Source: Desulfosarcina sp. BuS5 (GTDB lineage: Bacteria > Desulfobacterota > Desulfobacteria > Desulfobacterales > BuS5). From it: a stretch of DNA of 64,000 nucleotides. Location of the stretch: positions 2,523,041 through 2,587,040 of the forward strand of contig NZ_CP087952.1 in assembly GCF_028752835.1 (NCBI RefSeq), in the 5' to 3' direction. Positions 1-7,878 of this stretch are shown here, piece by piece (position 1 is the stretch's first letter; every line of letters begins with the position of its first letter). Both the position numbers and the translations under genes were made by a program. A model generated the notes under the pieces. The model made no database searches, had not been told where the DNA came from, and saw only the letters and a program-made list of their open reading frames with translations.

Positions 1-505
1 ATTCCGCTGAAACAAGTACAATACGAGCTCCCTGCAAGGCCAGCGACCGGCATAGTTCCGGAAATCTTAAATCATAGCAGGTCATCAGTCCCACCGGCCC
101 GATAGAAGTCTTTGCGACAACCGCCTTGTTGCCTGCGGCAAAATATTTGTTTTCTCCTGTTAGGGTGAAAAGGTGGATTTTTCTGTATGCAGCGGCAATA
201 TCCCCATTTTTGTCAATGAGGTAGAGGGTGTTGTAGATTCTATCACCGGATAATTCCGGAAGTGATCCGGCTATGATGATATTATCATCTTCAGCCTTTT
301 CTCGCAGCCTTTCTATTATTGCAGGGGTCTGTTTCGCATGGGTAATCAGTTTTTGATTGTCAAACCCGCTGGACCAGAGTTCGGGAAGAAGAATAATTTC
401 AACGCCCAGGTCTGCAAGGCGGCCTATTCCGTCGACAGCCGCCGCCAGGTTTGATTCCACATCAGCAAATTTTACATCCATCTGCACTAATCCTGCTTTT
501 AACAT
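1..505 (-). CDS. Nitrilase-family carbon-nitrogen hydrolase (3' end outside window)
   Basis: Cytoplasmic amidase/nitrilase superfamily enzyme that hydrolyses C-N bonds of amides or nitriles; the substrate cannot be told from sequence. My translation starts MLKAGLVQMDVKFADVESN at the ATG at 505, with GAGGT a few bases upstream as ribosome site. The catalytic triad of the superfamily is visible: Glu in ILLPELW, Lys in YRKIHLF and Cys in MTCYDLRFPE. About 168 codons are present and the remaining C-terminal part lies beyond base 1. It may be the first gene of a leftward unit. Family assignment is firm; specificity (omega-amidase type or other) is open. Confidence 0.9.
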   Translation of the reverse strand, partial: MLKAGLVQMDVKFADVESNLAAAVDGIGRLADLGVEIILLPELWSSGFDNQKLITHAKQTPAIIERLREKAEDDNIIIAGSLPELSGDRIYNTLYLIDKNGDIAAAYRKIHLFTLTGENKYFAAGNKAVVAKTSIGPVGLMTCYDLRFPELCRSLALQGARIVLVSAE

Positions 506-519
506 ATTTTACCTCAAGT

Positions 520-624
520 TATAGACCGCCACATAAATAATTTCACTGCGTTATCGGTCGTTGGAGTATTACAATACGCCTTCCTCCCTCTGGCCTTGTG
601 AAATTATTTATCTGACGGTCTATA
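520..624. repeat. R1 dispersed inverted-repeat element, copy a (105 bp)
   Basis: Terminal inverted repeats of about 27 bp (left arm begins TATAGACCGCCACATAAATA; the right arm is its near-perfect complement, about 25 of 27) flank a centre containing the small palindrome GTATTACAATAC. Related copies lie at 7190, 15302 (inverted), 37847, 48187 and 55924. It looks like a MITE-type intergenic element; any role in transcript ends is inference. Confidence 0.85.
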
Positions 625-634
625 GGAACGGAGA

Positions 635-1510
635 TTAAATCGTGTGAGCCAGGGTCAACACATCAACATTTTTTGCCCCGCCGTGCAAGAGTATTCGCGC
701 GCACTCATCTACTGTGGCGCCTGTTGTATAAACATCATCCACCAAGAGTATTCTTTTTCCGTTTATTAATGCAGGCCTGTTTAAACTGAAAGCATTTTTA
801 ATATTTTTCTTCCTGCTTGTACGATCAAGACCGGTTTGCTGTCCGGTATTCCTGCTCCTCACAAGGGCATCCCTGTTAATCTGTCTGTCTGATAACATAA
901 ATCCCAGATTTTTTGCAATCCCAGGCCATTTTCTGATTAAAAGAAAGGCCTGGTTAAAACCTCGTTTTCTGAACCTTGTTATATGCAGCGGCACAGGCAG
1001 AATCAAGTCGATCTCCTGGGGATCCCAATGACTGATAAAGGTAGAAAAAAGGAGCAGCCCCAGGGGACGCGCGAACTCGATCCGGCCTCTATATTTCAAG
1101 GCGTGGATCACCTCCATAAGCGCTCTTTCATATATTCCTGAAGAACGCGCCTTTCCATAATGTTTTGGAGAATCGAAACACTCGCCGCAAATATGGTCAT
1201 CCGCCTCCCGACTCTTAAACATAATTCCACATTTGGAGCAAACTGGGGATTCAACAGGCAAAAAATCCCGTGAGCAGGATGGGCACAAAAATCGATCCAT
1301 TAACAGTTTAAAGGATAATTGTGAGGGTGCGGACAATATTGAGTCGCGGGTAACGGTATTATTGATGCTGTTCATTGCAGCATAATTATCAGGTTTAAAG
1401 AATGATCCGCATGCCGGACATTTATAAGGAAAAACAGCACTTATTATGCCTCTGCCCAGATAAAGCAGCAGATTTTTATGATTAATTTTTTGTTCTGTTT
1501 GATTTATTTT
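635..1510 (-). CDS. comF: ComF family protein (double zinc ribbon plus phosphoribosyltransferase fold)
   Basis: ComF/GntX-type protein with an N-terminal zinc ribbon (CPACG, CPSC, CSKCG and CGEC pairs) and a C-terminal phosphoribosyltransferase fold with the PRPP loop ILLVDDVYTTGAT and the upstream GFNQA segment. ComF homologues act in DNA uptake or purine-related metabolism; the role here is not known. The start is unresolved. The only ATG/GTG/TTG starts in frame lie upstream (TTG at 1678) inside the small membrane gene 1510-1707, and none follows that gene before the zinc ribbon. I list the frame from the upstream stop. An AGGAAAGGG stretch just before 1510 could be its ribosome site with a rare ATA or ATT start. 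Confidence 0.85.
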   Translation of the reverse strand, partial: KINQTEQKINHKNLLLYLGRGIISAVFPYKCPACGSFFKPDNYAAMNSINNTVTRDSILSAPSQLSFKLLMDRFLCPSCSRDFLPVESPVCSKCGIMFKSREADDHICGECFDSPKHYGKARSSGIYERALMEVIHALKYRGRIEFARPLGLLLFSTFISHWDPQEIDLILPVPLHITRFRKRGFNQAFLLIRKWPGIAKNLGFMLSDRQINRDALVRSRNTGQQTGLDRTSRKKNIKNAFSLNRPALINGKRILLVDDVYTTGATVDECARILLHGGAKNVDVLTLAHTI

Positions 1511-1707
1511 TATTTTTTCCCTTTCCTGAACCCGAAGGCTAAATAAATCATAAACCCGATAAAAGGAATGGAAGCAATAACCATCCATAGAACTTTTTTC
1601 TTTAAACTGCCGAATTCTTTTTGGGCTGCATTTACAACAGCCCATACTGTTAAAAGGAAAAAGGGAATGCATAAACAAATAAAAAACAGAATTTCTTTTG
1701 GGTTCAT
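1510..1707 (-). CDS. Small membrane protein, PLDc_N (phospholipase D-nuclease N-terminal) domain
   Basis: A 65-residue protein with two predicted membrane helices (residues about 5-25 and 38-58) and the PLDc_N signature: tryptophan and IPF-x-G followed by iYlaFG and a basic KGKK tail. Proteins of this kind sit in the inner membrane, often as stand-alone minis; function is unknown. Its ATG overlaps the stop of the upstream transglycosylase gene by four bases (ATGA), so the two are probably translationally coupled. The comF frame follows immediately. Confidence 0.8.
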   Translation of the reverse strand: MNPKEILFFICLCIPFFLLTVWAVVNAAQKEFGSLKKKVLWMVIASIPFIGFMIYLAFGFRKGKK

Positions 1708-2597
1708 TTCTCCTCTTTCAAACTGTTGGCTATTTTTAAAATCGTATTAACATAATAATTGCTGTGGTTATATCTATAAATAACTTTAAATGCATTTTTC
1801 TCGTTTATATCGGGATACCATCCATGATGCTTAAGGTAGTTTGCAATGCTGAAAATGGCATCAGCATGATTAAATAGATCCACTTTCCCGTCATTATTTC
1901 CGTCGACAGCCAGGGATATAATGTTGCTGGGCATAAATTGGGCGATCCCTACTGCTCCTGCGTAGGAACCGAAAATTTTATCAGGCCTGATATTTTCCCT
2001 TGATGTGTATTTGATAAAAGCCTTTAACTCACCATAGGCCCACCCGGATTTTTTTATAGATTTTTTTTTAAACTTCTCACGGGTCAATCTCCTCTCTGCC
2101 GGAATACTCATCCATAACAGATCCCGCGCTTCCCTATCAGATAGAGACGCCATTGTAGATAGTGTGTTTATAACGGAACTCTTCCCGGTATTGGTGCCGA
2201 ATTTTGTTTCTACAAGAATAATTGAAGTGATAATATTTTTATCAACACCAAATTCTTTTTCAGCGCCATTCAAAGCATTAAGATGTTGCTGCTTATACTT
2301 TTCTGCCCGTTTCATATATTTCTTTGCTGAAAAAGCATTATAATTCAGATTCGCTTCATTATGCATGAAAAATAGTGAAACACTTTTTAAATCAAAACGT
2401 ACACTTTTGTTATTATAAATACCGGCAATATTTTTTTTGTCAAAACCATCATCTACAAGTCTTTTTTCAAGGGAATCAAAACTTTTTGTTTTATCTTTGA
2501 TTGTTTTTGCATAAACAAGCATGGGAACAAAAATAAAAACAGCTGCATAAACAAAAAGAATTCGGAGATAGTTGCGCAAATTTTTTATTTTAAACAT
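1704..2597 (-). CDS. Lytic murein transglycosylase, MltB-like (SLT_2)
   Basis: Cell-envelope enzyme that cleaves the glycan strands of peptidoglycan to 1,6-anhydro ends. Of 297 residues, the first 30 form a hydrophobic signal segment ending near MLVYA, with no obvious lipobox cysteine. The SLT_2 fold carries the catalytic Glu in VETKFGTNTG, and further family motifs are SYAGAVGIAQFMPS and NYLKHHGW near the end. It lacks a C-terminal peptidoglycan-binding domain. AAGGAG precedes the ATG. It is the first gene of a short leftward unit with the PLDc_N and comF genes. Confidence 0.9.
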   Translation of the reverse strand: MFKIKNLRNYLRILFVYAAVFIFVPMLVYAKTIKDKTKSFDSLEKRLVDDGFDKKNIAGIYNNKSVRFDLKSVSLFFMHNEANLNYNAFSAKKYMKRAEKYKQQHLNALNGAEKEFGVDKNIITSIILVETKFGTNTGKSSVINTLSTMASLSDREARDLLWMSIPAERRLTREKFKKKSIKKSGWAYGELKAFIKYTSRENIRPDKIFGSYAGAVGIAQFMPSNIISLAVDGNNDGKVDLFNHADAIFSIANYLKHHGWYPDINEKNAFKVIYRYNHSNYYVNTILKIANSLKEEK

Positions 2598-2635
2598 TAT
2601 CCGGCTCCTTATTCAAAAGTGGTTGTAAGCCCGGT

Positions 2636-3439
2636 TTACGGATGGATCCGGTCTATTGCAATCGTTCCGGCGAAGCGTTCTGAAAAAACTGTAACATGAC
2701 TGTATCCGGCGGAAACAATAAGATCGAAAGCCTTGTCAAAGTGCCGGCCAACCTGTTCAGGCCTATGGGCATCTGACCCGATAGTAACGGGGATTCCTTT
2801 TATACTGCATTCTTTAAGGATCTCTTTATTAGGATATATTTCCATCACCGGATGGTTTAATCCACTTGTATTAATCTCCATCACAATACCTTTTTTTTTC
2901 ATTACAGATAATATACGTTCAATTTCTTTATCATATTTTTTATAAGACTTGCGACCGAATTTTTTTATCATGTCAAAATGACAGACAACATCAAAATAAT
3001 CATACTCCATCATTTCAGATAGACGTTCGAAGTAAAGAGAAAAAACAGAGTCGGTGTTCTCTTTTCCTTTTTTCCAGGGAGAACTGCTGCTGACAATATT
3101 AATATCATCTATAAAATGAAGTGAACTTCCTATCAGATCGAAAGAATAGGTGCCAAGGATATCTTCAACAAGATTTACATCATCAGGATTGAAATCGATC
3201 TCAAGACCGGACTTGATCTTTATAATCCCCTTATACTTCTGTTTAAGCATTTGAATAGCATTATAATATACAGGCACTTCATCCGGCGTCATGGAAAGAA
3301 ATTTTCCTAATGGATTAATAGTCAGGTGATCCAGGAAACAAATCTCTTTTAAACCTATAGCTATGGCCTGGTGTATATACTCCGGCATTGAACCGGTTGC
3401 ATGGTTACAAAGCATTGTGTGAACATGATAATCTATCAT
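2636..3439 (-). CDS. PHP-domain phosphoesterase, histidinol-phosphatase type
   Basis: A metal-dependent PHP-fold phosphatase, probably dephosphorylating histidinol phosphate in histidine synthesis. It begins MIDYHVHTMLCNHATG, giving the HxH metal motif at once; later metal ligands appear in FLDHL, the SLHFID region, CHFDM and GSDAH near the C terminus. About 267 residues, usual for HisJ/HisK proteins. A TTG at 3484 would add 15 residues before the conserved start, so I chose the ATG at 3439. Other his genes (hisG, hisI) lie about 38 kb away, so pathway membership rests on family only. Confidence 0.8.
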   Translation of the reverse strand: MIDYHVHTMLCNHATGSMPEYIHQAIAIGLKEICFLDHLTINPLGKFLSMTPDEVPVYYNAIQMLKQKYKGIIKIKSGLEIDFNPDDVNLVEDILGTYSFDLIGSSLHFIDDINIVSSSSPWKKGKENTDSVFSLYFERLSEMMEYDYFDVVCHFDMIKKFGRKSYKKYDKEIERILSVMKKKGIVMEINTSGLNHPVMEIYPNKEILKECSIKGIPVTIGSDAHRPEQVGRHFDKAFDLIVSAGYSHVTVFSERFAGTIAIDRIHP

Positions 3440-3554
3440 ATTAAACCAAAAAAAAATTTGAAAGGATGCTTTTCTTGATACCAATTAAATGACATGGTAT
3501 GTACTATACCAAATTTTAACAAAAAACTTATTTTATCTTTTACAATGGTTAAGC

Positions 3555-4928
3555 GTGAAAAAAAAGATTAATATAATATTTTCCTGCCGGTCATGCGGAT
3601 ATCAGACTTCAAAATGGCTTGGAAAATGCCCGGATTGCGGAAAATGGGATACATTAATAGAAAAAACCCGCTCATTCCCATCTATTCATTCCGGAAACAG
3701 GAATCTGCCCAAGCCTAATCTCCACGCACAACCTGTGCCCATAGATTCAATAGATATTGAAGATCAGCACCGCCTGTCTACCGGTTTAGCAGAATTCGAC
3801 CGGGTACTGGGGGGCGGACTTGTATCCGGCAGTCTTGTGCTGCTCGGCGGCGATCCCGGCATAGGAAAATCGACTCTCATGCTTCAGGCACTGCATGGTA
3901 TTGCAAAAAGCGGGCGTAAGGTTTTATATGTTTCAGGTGAAGAGTCGATCATGCAAATCAGGATCAGGAGCAAGCGATTATCATCGTTGTCATCCAATTT
4001 GCTGGTAGTATCAGAGATAGATATCGGGGCTATCCTTGCAATGCTCGACTCTATAAAACCGGATGTTCTGGTTATTGATTCCATCCAGACAATGTTCAGC
4101 CCTGATATAACCTCTGCTCCGGGAAGCGTCAGCCAGGTTCGAGAGTCGACCATGCAGATTATGCTTACTGCAAAAAAGACTGACGTGCCTGTATTCCTCA
4201 TAGGTCATGTAACCAAGGACGGAGCCATAGCAGGCCCGCGGCTGCTTGAGCATATGGTCGATACGGTTCTTTATTTTGAAGGTGACCGGAATCATGTTTT
4301 CAGAATTTTGCGGGCCGTCAAGAACCGCTTTGGTTCTACCAATGAAATCGGTGTCTTTGAAATGAATGAAAACGGGCTGGTCGAGGTTTTAAATCCTTCG
4401 GCGGTATTTCTGGCCGAGTGCCCGGAAAAGACACCCGGTTCCATAGTTACGGCCAGCATGGAAGGTTCAAGGCCGATCCTGGTCGAAATCCAGGCTCTGG
4501 CAGGTAATACCAGTTTCGGGACTCCACGCAGGACAATATTAGGAATAGATCAGAATCGCGTTGCTCTTCTTCTTGCTGTAATTGAAAAAAAGCTGAACAT
4601 GCATATGATGGGGCAGGATATATTCATGAATGTTGCTGGAGGTGTCAAAATAGATGAACCTGCAATTGATCTCGGCATAGTCTCTGCTGTGGTATCGAGT
4701 TTCCTGGACAGGCCGATTTTAGAGAGAACCGTTGTAGTCGGCGAAGTCGGTTTGACCGGTGAAATCAGAGCGATAAGTAATATTGATATACGAATATCGG
4801 AAGCGGAAAAAATGGGTTTTTCAAGATGTCTTGTACCCCAAAGCAATCTGAAACGCATAGCTGTAAACAAGGGTATGGAACTTATAGGTATCAAAACAAT
4901 ATCCGATGCAGCGGAGGTCTTGTTTTAA
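3555..4928 (+). CDS. radA: DNA repair protein RadA
   Basis: RecA-like ATPase/branch-migration helicase that helps process recombination intermediates. From the GTG at 3555 the protein has 457 residues. The N-terminal zinc finger has Cys at 11, 14, 25 and 28 (CRSCG and CPDCG), followed by Walker A GGDPGIGKSTL, Walker B VLVIDSIQT, the RadA-specific KNRFG motif and a C-terminal Lon-protease-like domain. In-frame codons upstream of 3555 encode a hydrophobic stretch not found in RadA, so the GTG is preferred. The rlmE gene follows five bases after its stop. Confidence 0.93.
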   Translation: MKKKINIIFSCRSCGYQTSKWLGKCPDCGKWDTLIEKTRSFPSIHSGNRNLPKPNLHAQPVPIDSIDIEDQHRLSTGLAEFDRVLGGGLVSGSLVLLGGDPGIGKSTLMLQALHGIAKSGRKVLYVSGEESIMQIRIRSKRLSSLSSNLLVVSEIDIGAILAMLDSIKPDVLVIDSIQTMFSPDITSAPGSVSQVRESTMQIMLTAKKTDVPVFLIGHVTKDGAIAGPRLLEHMVDTVLYFEGDRNHVFRILRAVKNRFGSTNEIGVFEMNENGLVEVLNPSAVFLAECPEKTPGSIVTASMEGSRPILVEIQALAGNTSFGTPRRTILGIDQNRVALLLAVIEKKLNMHMMGQDIFMNVAGGVKIDEPAIDLGIVSAVVSSFLDRPILERTVVVGEVGLTGEIRAISNIDIRISEAEKMGFSRCLVPQSNLKRIAVNKGMELIGIKTISDAAEVLF

Positions 4929-4932
4929 ACCT

Positions 4933-5547
4933 ATGAAACGACCGGCATCAAAAAAAAACAGGTGGGAAGATCATTATACTCGCAAAGCGAAAAAAGATAA
5001 ATATCCGGCACGGTCTGTTTATAAGCTTCAAGAAATCCAGAAAAAATTCAGGGTTATCAAAAAAAATGATTCCGTACTTGATCTTGGCTGCGCACCCGGC
5101 TCATGGCTGATCTACGTAGCTGAATTAACAGGCCGCACGGGTAGTGTGGCGGGAATCGACTTAGAGCCGGTTATATGCAATCTGCCTGCTCATGTTACAG
5201 TCCATACCGCTGATATGTTAGCGGAAAATAATTCTTTTTTTAATGAGAAAAAGCAATTTAATGTAGTGCTTAGCGATATGGCTCCTTCCACAGCGGGTAA
5301 TAAGCACCTGGACAATACCAGATCTTTTAATCTTGCCATGGCCGCTCTTGAGTGCGCGCAAAAAAGATTGAAACCTGGTGGAACTTTTGTATGTAAAATA
5401 TTTCAGGGAGAGGATTTTAATTTTTTTTTAAATCTGGTAAGAAAGAATTTTCATAAAATAAATATTTTTAAACCTCAAAGCAGCCGAAAAGCAAGCAGAG
5501 AGATTTATATAATCGGATCGGATTTTTTGACAAAAAAAGACCTTTGA
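4933..5547 (+). CDS. rlmE: 23S rRNA (uridine-2'-O)-methyltransferase RlmE/FtsJ
   Basis: SAM-dependent enzyme that methylates the 2'-O of the conserved A-loop uridine (U2552 in E. coli) of 23S rRNA, a late step in 50S assembly. 204 residues against about 209 in E. coli. The SAM loop is VLDLGCAPGSW, and the K-D-K-E catalytic tetrad is seen as SVYKLQEI, VLSDMAP, FVCKIFQG and SREIYIIG. An in-frame ATG at 4906, inside radA, sits near no better ribosome site; the ATG at 4933 matches the family N terminus (RWEDHYTRKAKKD follows). Probably co-transcribed with radA. Confidence 0.92.
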   Translation: MKRPASKKNRWEDHYTRKAKKDKYPARSVYKLQEIQKKFRVIKKNDSVLDLGCAPGSWLIYVAELTGRTGSVAGIDLEPVICNLPAHVTVHTADMLAENNSFFNEKKQFNVVLSDMAPSTAGNKHLDNTRSFNLAMAALECAQKRLKPGGTFVCKIFQGEDFNFFLNLVRKNFHKINIFKPQSSRKASREIYIIGSDFLTKKDL

Positions 5548-5597
5548 AAACGGATAAAAGATAGCGTTTCGCAAAGGCCTCATAAAAGGAGATTGGA

Positions 5598-6332
5598 ATG
5601 TCGGGACATAGTAAATGGTCTACTATAAAACATAAAAAGGGCGCTGCGGATGCAAAGCGAGGTAAAATTTTCACAAGACTGATCAAGGAGATAACTGTCG
5701 CAGCTCGTATGGGTGGCGGCGATGCCGACGCAAATCCGAGGCTTAGGACAGCCATAGCGGCTGCTAAAAATGAAAATATGCCTAAGGATAACATTGAAAG
5801 GGCCATAAAAAAAGGGACCGGTGAACTGGAAGGTGTTAATTATGAAGAAACAGCTTACGAAGGTTACGGCCCGGGAGGAGCGGCGGTTTTTATAGAATCT
5901 TTAACCGACAATAAAAACAGGGCTGTGGCGGACATAAGAAGTATCTTTAATAAAGGCGGCGGAAATCTGGGCGAAAACGGCTGCGTGGCATGGATGTTTG
6001 ATACCAAGGGATATATTGTTGTGGAAAAAAAAGTGGTTGACGAAGATACCCTGATGGATACCGCCATTGACGCAGGTGCGGAAGATGTGCGCGATGATGG
6101 CGATAACTTTGAAATTCTAACTGACCCCAGGGACTTTGAAGCAGTCAAGACCGCCATGGAGAGTGCGGCAATCGAATACATTGCAGCGGAGATCACCATG
6201 CTGCCCCAAAACACAATAGATCTTAAGGGGAAGGAAGCTGAACAGATGATAAGGTTGATGGATAACCTGGAAGACTGTGATGATGTGCAGAAGGTCCATA
6301 CCAATGCCGATATTCCGGATGATCTTGTGTAA
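5598..6332 (+). CDS. yebC: YebC/PmpR family protein
   Basis: A 244-residue YebC/TACO1 family protein. It begins [20 protein letters not shown], the family hallmark, and continues with [15 protein letters not shown] and a central YEGYGPGG. Members have been described as DNA-binding regulators and, for some, as translation factors that relieve ribosome stalling at proline runs. AAAAGGAGATTGG precedes the ATG. The gene ends in a perfect hairpin at 6381-6425 that separates it from the convergent lolA. Confidence 0.93.
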   Translation: MSGHSKWSTIKHKKGAADAKRGKIFTRLIKEITVAARMGGGDADANPRLRTAIAAAKNENMPKDNIERAIKKGTGELEGVNYEETAYEGYGPGGAAVFIESLTDNKNRAVADIRSIFNKGGGNLGENGCVAWMFDTKGYIVVEKKVVDEDTLMDTAIDAGAEDVRDDGDNFEILTDPRDFEAVKTAMESAAIEYIAAEITMLPQNTIDLKGKEAEQMIRLMDNLEDCDDVQKVHTNADIPDDLV

Positions 6333-6380
6333 CTTTTCAATAAATTCGGCAGCCCCTGAAAATGCAAAAATTTAAACCAG

Positions 6381-6425
6381 GGAACTCCCATGAAATAAAT
6401 GTGATATTTATTTCATGGGAGTTCC
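6381..6425. terminator. Perfect 20-bp hairpin between convergent yebC and lolA
   Basis: Two 20-base arms (left arm GGAACTCCCATGAAATAAAT, right arm its exact complement) are separated by the loop GTGAT. It lies about 50 bases past the yebC stop and 14 before the lolA stop, so it can serve as a bidirectional terminator or mRNA 3'-end stabiliser. There is only a short T-rich tail, so a strictly intrinsic terminator is not certain. Confidence 0.75.
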
Positions 6426-6438
6426 TTCGTCCCCATCC

Positions 6439-7134
6439 CTAAGGCGATTCGTCTAATTGCAGTATATCTACATCTTCAGGTAGTGCAAAAGCAAACTCCG
6501 CACTATCCATATCTTTTGTAAATTCTATATTATATAATTTTATACTGGTTTTATCATCATAGGTATTACAGGTAACTATTTCAGTAATAACAAAAGTCTT
6601 TTTTGAAATAAAAAGATAAATTGCAGATATATCAAATGCTTTTTTCTTGGGTATGAGTTTAAGTTCAATCAAGCCATCCGGTGCAGTCTTTTCCAGGCTG
6701 ATATTAAATTTTTTTCTTAAAACAGTCATATCCGACAAAAAACCCGCTCCTTTTCCTTCTCCAAAAAAAACAGGAGCTGCTCCTATCATTACCTGATTGT
6801 CTTCGGGACGATGAACCCAAAGAGATTTACCGTCCGTAACAATAATCTGTTTATCAGGTTTTTCATATTCCCAGCGCATCATTCCGGGATATTTAACCAT
6901 CATATTGCCAGTTGCGGAATCGGTTATATCCAGAGCTTTTAAGGTCGATTCCTGGATAAAGTCAGCTGAAAAGCCCATATTGTTATACCGGTTTTCAATC
7001 CTTTCCATAATATGGTCGAGAGTAAAAGGAACATCTTCTTTTAAAGCAACCGTCTTTTGTGCCTGGTCGGTGCTTAAGGCAAACCCGGCATGCAATAAGA
7101 TCAAAACAGATAATAAGGCTATTTGTATTCGCAT
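6439..7134 (-). CDS. lolA: Outer-membrane lipoprotein carrier protein LolA
   Basis: Periplasmic chaperone that carries lipoproteins from LolCDE to the outer membrane. 231 residues: an N-terminal signal peptide (residues 1-20, ending HAGFALS), then the LolA beta-barrel fold recognisable from FSADFIQES, the segment GNMMVKYPGMMRWEYEKP, the strand IIVTDGKSLWVHRPEDNQV, and the C-terminal IYLFISKKTFVITEIVT and TSIKLYNIEF. The family's ring of aromatic and basic residues is conserved. Convergent with yebC; a single-gene unit as far as can be seen. Confidence 0.88.
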   Translation of the reverse strand: MRIQIALLSVLILLHAGFALSTDQAQKTVALKEDVPFTLDHIMERIENRYNNMGFSADFIQESTLKALDITDSATGNMMVKYPGMMRWEYEKPDKQIIVTDGKSLWVHRPEDNQVMIGAAPVFFGEGKGAGFLSDMTVLRKKFNISLEKTAPDGLIELKLIPKKKAFDISAIYLFISKKTFVITEIVTCNTYDDKTSIKLYNIEFTKDMDSAEFAFALPEDVDILQLDESP

Positions 7135-7189
7135 AATATTTCACGGAATTCTTTTAAAAGCTATAGCTCCTCGAAAAGATTACTGTTAA

Positions 7190-7294
7190 TATAGATTCTC
7201 ACATAAATAATTTCACTACGTTATCGGTCGTCGGAGTATTACAATACGCCTTCCTCCCTCTGGCCTTGTGAAATTTATTATGTGACAATCTATA
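7190..7294. repeat. R1 dispersed inverted-repeat element, copy b (105 bp)
   Basis: Same length as copy a, with terminal arms starting TATAGATTCTCACATAAATA and complementary at the right end, and centre GTATTACAATAC. It lies just upstream of lolA and 26 bp outside the left direct repeat of the restriction island. Confidence 0.85.
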
Positions 7295-7320
7295 GCTCCT
7301 TAAGGAACTCTTTTTGGTAT

Positions 7321-7375
7321 TGATTTTATCCTGATACTCTAAAAAATCAAGTTTATTCCTTTGATTTTTTATTTT
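7321..7375. repeat. Left 55-bp direct repeat flanking the type I RM island
   Basis: A 55-base stretch beginning TGATTTTATCCTGATACTCT is repeated in the same orientation at 15448-15502 with three mismatches. Between the two copies lie only the restriction-modification genes and their satellites. This suggests insertion, duplication or excision of the island by recombination. Confidence 0.8.
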
Positions 7376-7878
7376 TGTTCAAGATCAAGGCATACTAAAA
7401 AAATAGCTCGTTAAATATAAAACATAACATCCCCTATCCCTACAATCCTAAGAATTATACGATATATTGCGATATCACTTCAACGATGAATCGTAGTGCC
7501 GTGCATATCTATGAGAATTATAGTCCTGCAAGTTGAGCCAACATGACAGAATAAATGCCAAGAGACCCAGAATCAAGACTGCCGCGTCCACTACCGAAGG
7601 ATCCCATGTAAATTCTGTTAGTTTATCTGCATAGTACTTGACGTATGAATTAGGCAAGTTAGTTTCTCCGAGCTCACGCTTGACCTCCCAATGCCAGTCC
7701 GTAAAAGGGCAGCAGTATCGGGCAACCACAAGGGATTGCCCCTACGAAAACCAAATACACGGTGAAAACAATAGGCATTGTCCCTGCCCGCAGGAAATTG
7801 AATATCAAAGAATAACTTAACCTTATTTACTGTAGCATTATTCAAAAGCATTAACCCACCACTGCCCCAAGGCATTGT
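7376..7878. other. Non-coding or degenerate stretch downstream of hsdM
   Basis: About 500 bases with no convincing gene. The minus strand 7475-7729 can be read as an 84-codon frame with one membrane helix (VVDAAVLILGLLAFILSCW), but its GTG start lies inside a repeat-like hairpin (GGGCAACC with GGATTGCCC, 7719-7740) typical of dispersed intergenic repeats. It may be the tail of a small membrane gene cut off by that repeat. Confidence 0.4.

Noticed and set aside
7618-7875. 85-codon minus frame downstream of hsdM
   Set aside because: It runs through a dispersed-repeat hairpin and overlaps another weak frame; no motif or ribosome site.
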